From Apostichopus japonicus (lineage: Eukaryota > Echinodermata > Holothuroidea > Aspidochirotida > Stichopodidae), in the NCBI RefSeq assembly GCF_037975245.1, contig NC_092571.1, positions 27,788,564 to 27,852,563 of the forward strand: 64,000 bases of DNA. Reading direction: 5' to 3'. How positions within the stretch are numbered: position 1 is the first letter of the stretch; every line of letters begins with the position of its first letter. Positions 12,701 to 22,989 of this stretch are shown here, one piece after another. The notes beneath the pieces were generated by a model that had not been told where the DNA came from, did not search any database, and worked only from the letters and a program-made list of their open reading frames with translations. Made by a program: the position numbers and the translations under genes.

Positions 12701-15700
12701 CTCGGAAAGGATGACAAGTTGTCAGTTTATGATCTGTTCAAAAGTTACTTGATATGAAACGTTGTTAATATACATAATGGATCAACAAGACAAAGAGATA
12801 TGTAACAAGATAGCTTGACATAGCTTTCAAAGTTGTATCACAACATTTCCATAGTAAAACCCCAAGTGTTGGATATATATCTTCAACCATATTAATATCC
12901 CGATTCATCCCCAGCTCGATCCCTTCCAGGAGACCGGCATCCCAAATACAGGGCAAATTTCGATCCTTAGTCTGAACTTTGAATGTTTGATTTCTTTTGT
13001 AACTAACTGGCAACATTTTAAACCTACGTGAATATAAGAGAAAAGGAAACATCCCTTCTCTTTATATGCCTATCAACATACATCTCTAATCAGAGGGATT
13101 GTCAGGGGCCGCCGCCCACGGCCTAGGATTAATTAGTGGGTCCGGCAAAATATGAGATAAACAATATGATACCATTACCCCATTTTTGCTAATTTTACCT
13201 TTTTTAATAGAATTATAAAGACTTAAAAAAAGAGGAGCCCGGGGGGACAAACTTATCCTTGGGGTCCGGCCTGACTCTCAACGTCACTGTCCCCATGACA
13301 CGTGTGAACAACAGTGACACGATCGATGAACAGAACCACTGCTTTATCCAATCCCCTTCCCCCTCCCCTGAGAAGATCCATGCATAGTCCCATTGATTTC
13401 AATACTCAGGAAGAGATGAGAAAAATCTTATTAACTTTCAAAACCAATGCCTTTATCATGAATACTTTAAATATCATTTTCCTAATCCAGGTAAACTAAG
13501 CAGTATTGACCAAAGTTTCATTCCTGAAATGAATTTGGTTTCCTCTTTGGAAATTCCAGAATAAGAAATGTTTTTATATATTACTAAGGATGAGGAAGAA
13601 CATCATGCAAAATTTGTGATTCAGGAATAAAACCTGATTGAGTAATTGGGTTATTATCTAGATAAAACAAGAAAATACTTTTTTCTCTAACCCATATTTC
13701 CCCGAGGCCCCATTATTGATCCACGACTCTGGGACTGTAGCTACCCCCTCTTGCCAGGCCGGAAAGTACCCCGCGGTAAAACATCTACAATGTATGCCAT
13801 ATCTTGTAAATTTGTTTCCGTTCGTGTTGCAAACTGGCTGCATCAGAACTCTAAAGTGAATCGATTGTTGAGACCATTTCGAAATGATTTTACCAAAACT
13901 TTGTCCAAATAAGTTGTTCAAACTTTGTTGTAACTCAATATTGAAATGCAGATTTTACCAAAACTTTGGTCAGGGGAAAATCACTGCCACAAAAGTGTGG
14001 AAGTAAGAATCACGTTGAACTGTCACAAGAGAAGTTCTCTTTTACTATATCAACAAGCAAAATTAATATCTAATTTTAAAGATATTTATTTCCTAAATTT
14101 CGTGTCAAATTTGGCTCGTGATTTTATCGAATTACTATCTAATAGGTAGAAATAGGTTTACGATCTCGATAAACGTCCAACGCACGATGCAAACGCTTAT
14201 ATTTTACACCACCGTATACTCTCTCGCCAAATCACTTTCCATCTAGAAATAAATAACAACTTACCCGCATTTTCTTTTCTGTTTTTTTGAGCGTTCACGC
14301 GAGAGACAAAATACACGCATGCACAACATGGAAAAAAAGAGCTTTCAATGCGAGACAGTTATTGAAAGCCGAGACTATAGCTTATACCGTTAATAGTCAA
14401 AACCTTCACTTGACAAATCTCGAAAAAAAGAAGATATTTTGCCTCTTTCTTGTTTGATAAAAATAGAAAAAGAAGAATTATCCCGTCCCCCTTTTAAGTG
14501 TGATTGCTTATTTCGTCTTGCCATTCTTTGAAGATTTTCTTCTGTATTTTTGTGGCCTTTTCTTTTCTTCTGAACAATCTTCCACTCTGTCGTTCTAATT
14601 AGATAGACTGAAACCCTGATGCAGACGCCTAGATCAAGCACGTGCTTTACTTGTAATTTAAACCGCTAACTCATTACCTATACCGTTAACTGAAACCCCA
14701 ATTGACTTTTCTCTAAGTCCTACCATAATAGAGACAGTTAACAATATAAGAGGCCAGACCTCGTCCGAAATCACACTTGGCTAATAATTTCGAATGCTTC
14801 TCCGACACATTCACAAAAGGTCATCTGTTGAAGCAAGAAGAAGAAGAGCAAAACAATATAATACTGATGATGATGATGATGAGGTTTCTTTGAAAAGTTA
14901 TAACTCATTAAAGAGGATAAAAACGATTGGTCATAATATTCGTTTAATGGAATATCGAATAGTATGATTGGTAATTAATAGATCATTAAAAGTATACATT
15001 TGAAAAGAAGGAGAAGGTTCTAAAGGCTGTTTTTTTCCCGTCTGATTGCATCGTGAGTTACTACATCAATCTTATACATAAATGTGATAAATATGCTCTC
15101 TCTTATTCTCTCTTATTACATCCTTTGTTTGAACTATGTAAACTAACATCGTCAATAACGTCATTAATTACATCATCATCATTATCATCTATTCTACGTT
15201 TATTTTACTTTATTTGTATTGCGTTCAGATACAAACCAGATCACGTCCTTGGCATTTAGACAGTTGGTTTGAGATATGTTGGGGGTTCAAGCGGTAAATC
15301 TTTCTACTTTGTATAAATGACTACATGATAATGTTAAAACATTTCTCGCTTCAAATAAGATAGCATAAACATAACATATATATATATGTATAGCCTATGC
15401 GAACCTGCAACACGTACCTTACTAAGAGATAACTCTACCAATGCCTAGCTTATTTTGTACGCTAGATTCGGTATGAATTGGCTTGTACTTGTAGTAACCG
15501 TCATAATAACGTGTCAATGTTTACGTCCAGCTACTCATGATGTTATCGTTGATGATTTACTTGTTAGCGTTCTATTATCATAAAAGATAAACGATTAGTT
15601 ACGCTTGTGTGAATTTACTGGAAAGTAGGGCATATTTGTTTTTGTAACATACAGTGATATTCAGCCAGGAGAATTAACTATATAGCAACGGGTAATTATC

Positions 15701-15835
15701 ATCATACTATATTCTCTGTTTCCTCGCCTACGTTGTGATAGGCAGCATATATATAGTTCATTCTTATTACCTGATTTAGTTAATCAGGGTGATATTGATT
15801 TGCAAGGTCGGTTAAACGATAAACAAGGGCGGTGA
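9771..15835. other. No gene recognised; scattered low-complexity DNA
   Basis: A 6-kb AT-rich stretch. It holds poly(T)/poly(A) runs (10130-10155), a CRE-like TGACGTCA at about 10327, a C-rich run at 10752-10780, two copies of GGGTCCGGC at about 13138 and 13261 that may mark a decayed element, and (GAT)n at about 14865-14880. A 53-codon frame at 10851-11012 has an ATG but no other support. I see no convincing exon. Confidence 0.5.
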
Positions 15836-15839
15836 AACA

Positions 15840-15900
15840 GGGGCCACTCAGAGTAGGAGGGGAGAGAGGAGGGGAGGGGAGGGGACGGTAGGGGTGGGGA
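15840..15900. repeat. GGGGA-rich low-complexity tract
   Basis: Repeated GGGGAGG-type motifs on the plus strand at about 15858-15900. The runs of four or more G are close enough to allow G-quadruplex folding. Confidence 0.8.
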
Positions 15901-15914
15901 GCACACACTTCTAA

Positions 15915-16035
15915 GGGCAGTGGGACATTGGTTTAAGGAGACAAACCACAAAGTTGCCTAAAAACTTTGATTTTCTGTGCATTCCATACCACAAATTCCA
16001 GTATTTGAATGCGTTGCAATAATTGGGCCCTTGAC
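15915..16035 (+). repeat. Copy A of a short dispersed repeat (partner at 37478-37600)
   Basis: GGGCAGTGGGA, then AAACCACA, then TGCATTCCATACCACAAATT and TATTTGA occur here and, in the same order, at 37478-37600. It abuts the SINE that begins near 16140. Whether it is a separate element is not clear. Confidence 0.5.
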
Positions 16036-16194
16036 ATTTTTTTTTATATATATTTTGTTTGTAAGAGTTTTAATTACTTCCAGTCAATAATATCAGGTAA
16101 ACCGTTTATACCAAGTCGGTAAATATATCCAATATATAATACTACTACTACTTATTATAATAACAATAATAATACTAAAAATAATATACATATA

Positions 16195-16475
16195 TATATA
16201 TTGAGGATTTATAAAGCGCAGACGGTGCTCAAAGCGCATGACAGTATTACCCTGGTCAACGATAACCTGTCAAACAGAGAAAATCCCTCCACAAGTCAGC
16301 AGCTAAACAGTGCCCAACTGACAATATTTCTAACAGGTCACCATTTATACACCTGGGTGAAGAGAGGCAATGGAGATAAAGTGCCTGGCCCAAGGACACA
16401 ACGTAATGATCTGGCCAGGACTCGTACCTGCAAACCTTAGATCACAAGCCACTTGACCACAATAGTGAACGTATA
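16195..16475 (-). mobile_element. tRNA-derived SINE, near full length
   Basis: Read on the minus strand, the 5' end carries a pol III A box TGGTCAAGTGG (plus coordinates 16449-16459) and a B box GGTACGAGTCC (16418-16428; one change from GGTTCGAGTCC), spaced as in a tRNA. Next comes a conserved body (GATCATTACGTTGTGTCCTT, then CATTGCCTCTCTTCACCCAG at about 16355-16375) and a tail with GCGCTTTGAGCA and GCGCTTTATAAATCC before AT-rich sequence. A second copy at 45645-45815 shares head and body. This architecture is that of tRNA-type SINEs. The plus strand reads through it as an open frame of no significance. Confidence 0.8.
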
Positions 16476-16894
16476 AGTTATAACTTTTCCCAGCATGAAA
16501 CTGCAGAGTTGGAGTTTCGACATATATAGCTTGCAGCGATATATATGATTTATGAAATTAATCCAATACTCGAATTTACCTGAAAGTACAAAGCAGTAAT
16601 AAGCCCTCAATACTATCAATTCTGGAAGCGTCATCTGTGTGTTACTAATGGCTTAAATACCCGAAAAATGCTGATGATTGCACGTATATAACCAGAGAGA
16701 ACATTGTAATCTTGGAAAACAGAGCATATTTGGTTATTTATCACTTGTTTTTTCTTTTTTTCTTTTCTTCTTTCTGCTTCTTACTTTTTGCTACCGTCCT
16801 TGCAGCATTTTTTAAATTATATATGTACCTCTTATTTCTTTGGTAGTAACTTATTGATTTCCTATTTTATATTTATTCATATGGGGTTCGTAAA

Positions 16895-17095
16895 ATGAGC
16901 CTGTCGATGCGAAGAAAACTTCAAATTAAAGATAAATTGCCCATACAGGCTAATGGTCCCCGCAGTCTCTGTTCATTCCCTGAAGGTCAGCAGACACCTT
17001 GTATTTATGCGAACGTTAAAGTCAAAATGAATGGTGACAATTCTTTTACGCACAGATTTAAAGGGGTATTAAAAAACTGCCCAGCTAGGAGTTAA
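16895..17095 (+). CDS. Possible small ORF, 66 codons, unknown
   Basis: The frame starts with ATG in a fair initiation context (AAAATGA), runs 66 codons without a stop and ends in TAA. A polyadenylation-type hexamer AATAAA follows at 17101-17106, five bases after the stop. The product is basic with three cysteines and no hydrophobic leader. I recognise no family and see no splice sites. AT-rich DNA yields many frames of this length by chance, so this is a weak call recorded only because of the start context and the nearby hexamer. Confidence 0.15.
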   Translation: MSLSMRRKLQIKDKLPIQANGPRSLCSFPEGQQTPCIYANVKVKMNGDNSFTHRFKGVLKNCPARS

Positions 17096-17179
17096 CTGAT
17101 AATAAAGACTTTTGTCGAGGTTAAAGAAATTCAGAGGAGCAATAAAACTTATTTTTCTATTGTAAAATATAGATATTAT

Positions 17180-17985
17180 ATAGATTTTTAGAGGTAGTAG
17201 CACATCTTAATACACAATCAAACACAGTACCTCATTTTGTGCTTATTCTGGTGGATATATAATTTATACAGAGTTTCTAGAGGCAGTAACACGACCTAAC
17301 GCACGTACATACCGCAGTATGTTCATGGAGCTATTCCGTATAAAATAGCCCCTGCTATATAAGTTACCGTTCTGGTGGATTTGATCTATGCAGTCTTATA
17401 GCGTTAGTAGCACATTCTAAAGCAAGTACATACCTCACTATGTGCTTTGAACTATTCAGTAATAGCTCCATGCTATATATCGCTGTTCTGGTACAGTATG
17501 CAGTATGTAATTATACAGGTTTTAAGAGGTAGCAACACATCCTACTTTACGTACATACCTCACAATGTGCAATGAACAGTTTTGTGATAGCTACATGCTA
17601 TATATCGCTGTTCTGGTACAGTATGCAGTATGTATACAGGTTTTAAGAGGTAGCAGCACATCCTACTTTACGTACATACCTCACAATGTGCAATGAACAG
17701 TTTTGTGATAGCTACATGCTATATATCGTTATGCTGGTGCAGTATACAGGTTTTAAGAGGTAGCACCACATCCTACTTTACTTACATACCTCACAATGTG
17801 CAATGAACAGTTTTGTGATAGCTACATGCTATATATCGTTATGCTGGTGCAGTATACAGGTTTTAAGAGGTAGCACCACATCCTAATTATATACCTCACT
17901 ATATATCCATTGAACTATACAGCAACAGCTCCATGCTACATATATAATATGTCGATATTCTGGTGCAGTATGCAGTATTTTATTG
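17180..17985. repeat. ~110-125-bp tandem satellite, about seven copies
   Basis: Each unit contains TTTTAAGAGGTAGCA, CACATCCTA, TACATACCTCACAATGTGC, then TGATAGCTACATGCTATATA and TTCTGGTACAGTATGCAG. The best copies start at about 17520, 17641, 17751 and 17861 (periods 121, 110, 110). Three older copies lie upstream from about 17190. The shorter period reflects loss of an ~11-bp AGTATGCAGTATG repeat. The inner copies are nearly identical and the outer ones diverged, the usual pattern of unequal exchange. Non-coding. Confidence 0.9.
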
Positions 17986-20900
17986 ACCTATTTCAAAATC
18001 GTCCTGTTTATATCTCTGTTAACCACTATAGTTGTAAATTTAGGTTATTTGAGTAACGGTTACTCTGAACTGGACCAAATAAGTATTAGACCCTGATGTA
18101 GTTGTATATAATTTCTACTTTTAAAGGTATCGAATTCCATCCATACCTTTAGCTATCGCGATGTCATTGACATAAAGAGCTTCTACAATGACACACTGTC
18201 AGTGACTATGGGTGGTGTTGGGGGGGGGGGGGTAGGCAAGTCTTTTTGAGCTCCTGCAGGGTAGCGAAATTAAAATGTAGAAAAACAGGCAAATACGAAT
18301 AAATGGCGTAAAGTAGACAAACATGTAATCAAAATGGAAGCACTAAACTAGATAAGAAATCAGCTGCAGGAATAGGAAGCTGACTTCACTTGGGGGAGGG
18401 GGAGGGGAGGGGAGGGGAGGGGAGGGGAGGGGAGGGGAGGGGGAGGGGAGGGGAGGGGGAGGGGAAGGCGAGGGTTTTTGCCACAGCCCTGTCATAGCCA
18501 ACCTCCCTGGAGACGTGAATACTCCACGAAAAAATCTCTCCCCGGTGGCCACCGGGCTGTTCCGCTGCAAAAGTAAACTTTACTGATGTCAAACAAGAAA
18601 ATATTTTAGCATCCGTTATATATGAAGTTTTGAAATCTCAAGTCGAGATATAAAACTAATATATTATTATGACCCCCGCATGGTATATGATCAATAATTA
18701 TAACATTTATTTGATCTACTTTTCTTACAAATCGGATTTTTTCCTCTTCAAATTGTAACGAATTATAAGCGTCGTGGGATCTATCACATTAAGTCTGATC
18801 ACAAAACTTTGATTACACTATACGATCACGGGAACTCATACCCCGGAATGCTGCTTTAAGTCTCCTAAGGCATCACGTGCTTTATGTCAACCCGTTCAAC
18901 GCTTACTTCGTTGGTAACATCTCGGGGGCGGAAATGGCCTCTTCCTGACTCAACGAGGGGCACGTAAAGTTTCCGCATATTAGAGGACAATAACAAAAGA
19001 TGAGTTGAATCTCAGGATGGACAGCGGCGTCTCAAGAAAACGTCATCAAAACTAATGAAGTTGGCATTTGATAAAGTTTGAAATGTCCGTGACTTTTAGA
19101 AAAGTAATGACAGTATTCACCTTGTTAGCTTCAAATGAGCTCATATGACCTACAACGTCACGTCACTAAAAAAGTACAGACCCATCAATTCTGTAGTGAA
19201 ACTGAAATCTATTGGGCGTGCCTTTCTTATTTTGACATTAATTTGTTTCTATAATGTGAACGTGTTTTGTGCGTGTCTTTCTCGCTTTACGTGACAAATT
19301 GAGACAACATGATTGAAACTGATTTCTCGTTCTGTTTGCTTATTAATTTGTTTGTCTTTTGTTTTTATTGTTGTTGTTATTTTGTACATTTTGCTTGTTT
19401 ATTTGCCTTCTTCTTTCTGGTGTGATAGGGTTTTATGTTTTGTAACATATCGCACCCTTCTGAACTTTTCTACAATATGGCTCTAACGAAACCTGCATAT
19501 AAAGAGAAACATTTGTGTATCAATTTCGCTCTTTTAATGTAAATTTCTCACTACCTTATTACCAAATTGATTTATAGTGGTTCACGGTTGCAGAATGGGT
19601 ATCTATAATTTTGTTCTAACACGATCGTGTAAATACAAAATATGTCTACAAATCAAGCGTCATGCTTGTAATTAAATTGATTTTTTTTTAATCTCTTTTA
19701 ATGGGTTTACTAAATTATTATCCTGTTCGTGATTATTTTTAAATCGTTTTATATGCATCCTTTATAATAGTTGAAAAACAACCTATTACATTTTACATTC
19801 TAAAGTATTCCTTGTAATAGATGGCGCTCTGTAACTTTTAATTAAATCATGTATAATGAATTCTGCCTATTTATAACAGATTCTTTTCACACGGTTAAAG
19901 TAATAACAAAATGTCCCCAAAGAAACTGAAATTTTAATATTTGGAAATGTTTATAAACTTGCCTAGGTTGACTATTACATGCGTTTAAAAAGGAAAAAAA
20001 AGTCGATGAAACATTTTGAAACACCTATCCAAACCGGTATGTTTTCCAATATATGTGACATGGCGATATTACTATAGATTATCTAATTATGATTGCAGAC
20101 ACCGAGACTCATTTCACACGTGAAAGAAAACTTATGTTTGTGAGGATGTAATTCCATACTCTCGTGATATTTATATATATTGCAGTATGCACTCTATATT
20201 TTTCGATATATATTAATATCTAACGTAGTATAATCACGCCGGAATTTAAGACGTCCCACTTTATAGGTTAGATATTACACTAATATGACTTCATAACTTT
20301 ACATAACTCGACGGACTTCAAATTTATCGTGGGGTGATATATTGATACTATGAATCGTTTACAGGCAGACACATGAAGCATGATACATCGTGTATTGGGG
20401 TTTGAGTATTTCCATACAAGAAAAAAAATTAAATCAAGATCTAAATCATTTCAATTAGTTCCGCGTAGTTTAGCTTATTTGTTTCATGAATGTAACTTAT
20501 TTGTTACATGAATATAGCTGTACCCAGGCTTGCTTAAACCGTTTCCATCAGGTACCCACAATCTTCTGTATACTGACTGCATGTAATACGTCATATGTAT
20601 AAACTTAATGTATATTGTAATAGGAATAATACGCAGTATCCTTTTGTTTCTATTTATTCAAGTTCATTACAGAGTTGATTTTGTACAAACCTTTACAGAA
20701 CCTCATATAGAGACGATGAATAAATGTTTCGCAGAGTACCAGAGAGATTTCTCCAGACACGATTCCCATATTCCCATTTGGAATATTTACAAAGTAACGG
20801 CACCATCGCGTTTCTGCGGACTCGAATAAAGTCACTACAGGCGAAAGTAGGTCTTTAATCGAACCATAAAGAAGGCCCTACTTGATAAAAAAAAAGACAA

Positions 20901-21060
20901 TGGGATGAGTGAGGGGGGGTGTGTTAAGGCGTTTATTTACTAGAGTATATAACATGGTAGCTCTAATTGGAAAATGGAAAGGCGAGAACACTTTTACTTT
21001 CTCAACAAAATACCTTCCTATTTGGCAAGAAAGATTACGTAAGGTTTTTTACAGATTTCT
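17986..21060. other. No gene recognised
   Basis: Mostly AT-rich. Includes a G-run at about 18217-18230, the GGGGA array annotated separately, and a perfect 16-bp palindrome CCCGGTGGCCACCGGG at 18541-18556. A frame at 20608-20829 has a pyrimidine-rich AG upstream but no other support. Confidence 0.5.
18391..18468. repeat. (GGGGA)n pentanucleotide repeat
   Basis: About 75 bp of GGGGA units with occasional GGGGGA. Strongly G-quadruplex-prone on the plus strand. Open frames across it on the minus strand are proline/serine low complexity and are not genes. Confidence 0.95.
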
Positions 21061-21064
21061 CATT

Positions 21065-21225
21065 TTGGATCTTAGCTGATCTGATGTAATCTGATTTCAT
21101 CTGGATTAATCCGATTTAATCTGTTCTGATGTGATTTATCTGTTCTGATCTGATCTGATTTGATCTGACTTGATCTGGATTATTCCGATTTGATTTGTTC
21201 TGATGTGATTCATCTGATCTGATCT
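21065..21225. repeat. Degenerate TGATCTGA-type tandem repeat
   Basis: Many copies of TCTGATC, TCTGATT and CTGATGTGATT alternate over 160 bp. A longer unit (TCTGGATTAATCCGATTTAA and later TCTGGATTATTCCGATTTGA) recurs with a ~75-bp spacing, so a higher period is laid over the short motif. Confidence 0.85.
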
Positions 21226-21727
21226 GAATTAGTTTATCAAGGTAGAAAAGTAATTAACTTTCAAAAAAAAGCATTATTTGTCCTAGAAACTATCTAAGTT
21301 ATATAAGCTTCTAACTCCTGATTTGTGTTATTGATACATTGATAAGTTTACTCTACGCCATTGACGGACATAATACTTAGTGCACTCAAAAGAATGATAG
21401 GTATCACCCAATTTCAATTTAACGAACCAACCACCAACAAAATAAAAAAATAATATAATAATCTTACATCAAAACACTCGCTATGCCAAAATAGATAAGA
21501 AAATCTTTTGAAATAAATCCGTCATCCATCCTTGGTAGATAAATCTTCCAATTAAAGTTAATTATCTTTGACACCTTACTATCAGTTGTCAATTACACCT
21601 GTACGTATCATACCAGTTTTAATAAATAATTTAATGATACGCCACATTGGAGTAGCGTTTATTTTGGTAGAAGATAGATTTGTTCTGGCTACACATAGAA
21701 AAATGATAACGTGCACTGTCGAGAGAC

Positions 21728-21935
21728 TCGTTTAACTAAGGTGGACAATATGTCCACACATGTCTTTTATCCTGTAAGTTATATTCTTGTCACCAAATCA
21801 GTACTACAAAGGGAGAAGGATTTGCTGAGAGAGACTCTCAAGTTTAACTAAGGTGGACAAGTATGTCCACACATGTCTTTTATCCTGTAAGGTATATTCT
21901 AGTCATAATTAATACTACAAAGAGAGAAGATTTTG
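21728..21935. repeat. ~112-bp tandem duplication containing GTGGACA/TGTCCAC hairpins
   Basis: TTTAACTAAGGTGGACAA, ATGTCCACACATGTC, TTTTATCCTGTAAG and ACTACAAAG-GAGA occur at 21731 and again at 21843. Each copy holds an inverted repeat GTGGACA...TGTCCAC (loops ATA and AGTA). The duplication is non-coding. The hairpin is preserved in both copies despite substitutions elsewhere. Confidence 0.85.
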
Positions 21936-22544
21936 TTTGTAATTGCTACCTGGTGAGTTATTGATAGTACAAAAATGGTTGAAGGTGTTTAGGGGACGGT
22001 CAAACGTCTAAATGATCGAACGAAACCTCAACAATAGTTAATAAATATGATTCTTATTGCGAATTCCTTATACAACGTAAAACTTCGTAATTGTGATAAA
22101 CAGAAGTTTATAGTGCGTCCGCCGATATCACACTTTATTCATCCCAATACGGCGATCACTATAGGTATGGGGTTAATATTACGTGGTCCAAAACCCCCCT
22201 CCAACGTAAACAAGCGGTAGCAACGTATGCTAGAGCGAAAATGAATTTATGTTATTTGGGGGGAGGGGGGTTAGTAAATGACAGTAAGCAATTAGTTAAC
22301 GTACCATGATGACGTCACCTTTAATTTTAAAAATTGTAGGAATTAGTGGATATTAAAGGATGTTTTGATATATGTGTTGTAAAGTTTGAGGATGAATTTA
22401 ACAACATTTCAGACTACTGTTGTCATACAAACCAAACAACAGTATTACCAACACTTTTAGTAAAACACCTTATAACAGCATTTCCGAAAACCCTTTCCAT
22501 GACACGGAACAGAATATACAAGAACGCATTATCGAAATAAATCG

Positions 22545-22662
22545 CATCACGCATCACACATCACGTATCACGCACCATTCACCACGCATCACGCATCACG
22601 CACCACGCATCACGCACCACACATCACGCTCCATTCACCACGCATCACGCATCACGCATGAA
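22545..22662. repeat. CGCATCACGCACCA-type minisatellite
   Basis: A 7-bp core (CACGCAT / CACGCAC / CACACAT) is repeated about 15 times with a CCATTCACCACGC variant at intervals. The open frame across it is Thr/His/Arg-rich and is a translation artefact. Confidence 0.9.
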
Positions 22663-22914
22663 CGTGGCACTGATTCGTTGTTCCGGATCTGCGCGTATTT
22701 ATACAGCAATAATTTACACAGTTTATTTGAATAGGAATGACCGTCAAATTCAGTTTTATAAAAACTTCTCACTGTCGAAACGTTTCATTATGCAGATAGC
22801 CTAATATGCAAATTAGGTTGCCAAATATGATTTGTCGTATAAATTAATTGATATATACTCTTCCTACTATAACTACTTCTTTTGATTATCGTGGAAACGG
22901 AGCAAAAGAAATGT

Positions 22915-22985
22915 ATGGCTGGAAGTCGAGCCACTGACCTCTCTGTTACAATCGCAGCAGGCGAGCAATCCAGTTTTAGCTATAC
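22915..22985 (-). other. tRNA-like pol III promoter pair; possible SINE head
   Basis: On the minus strand TAGCTAAAACTGG (22970-22982) resembles an A box, and GGCTCGACTTCC (22921-22932) resembles a B box with one extra base. The spacing is that of a tRNA. The flanks do not pair into an acceptor stem, so a functional tRNA is unlikely. A decayed SINE head is the better reading. Confidence 0.35.
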
Positions 22986-22989
22986 AATT

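Noticed and set aside
20650-20829. Frame after a pyrimidine-rich AG (possible exon)
   Set aside because: The splice-like tract is common in T-rich DNA, the product matches nothing I know, and the opposite strand is equally open.
22420-22734. Thr/His/Arg repeat protein
   Set aside because: Translation of the CACGCAT minisatellite; no independent evidence of a gene.
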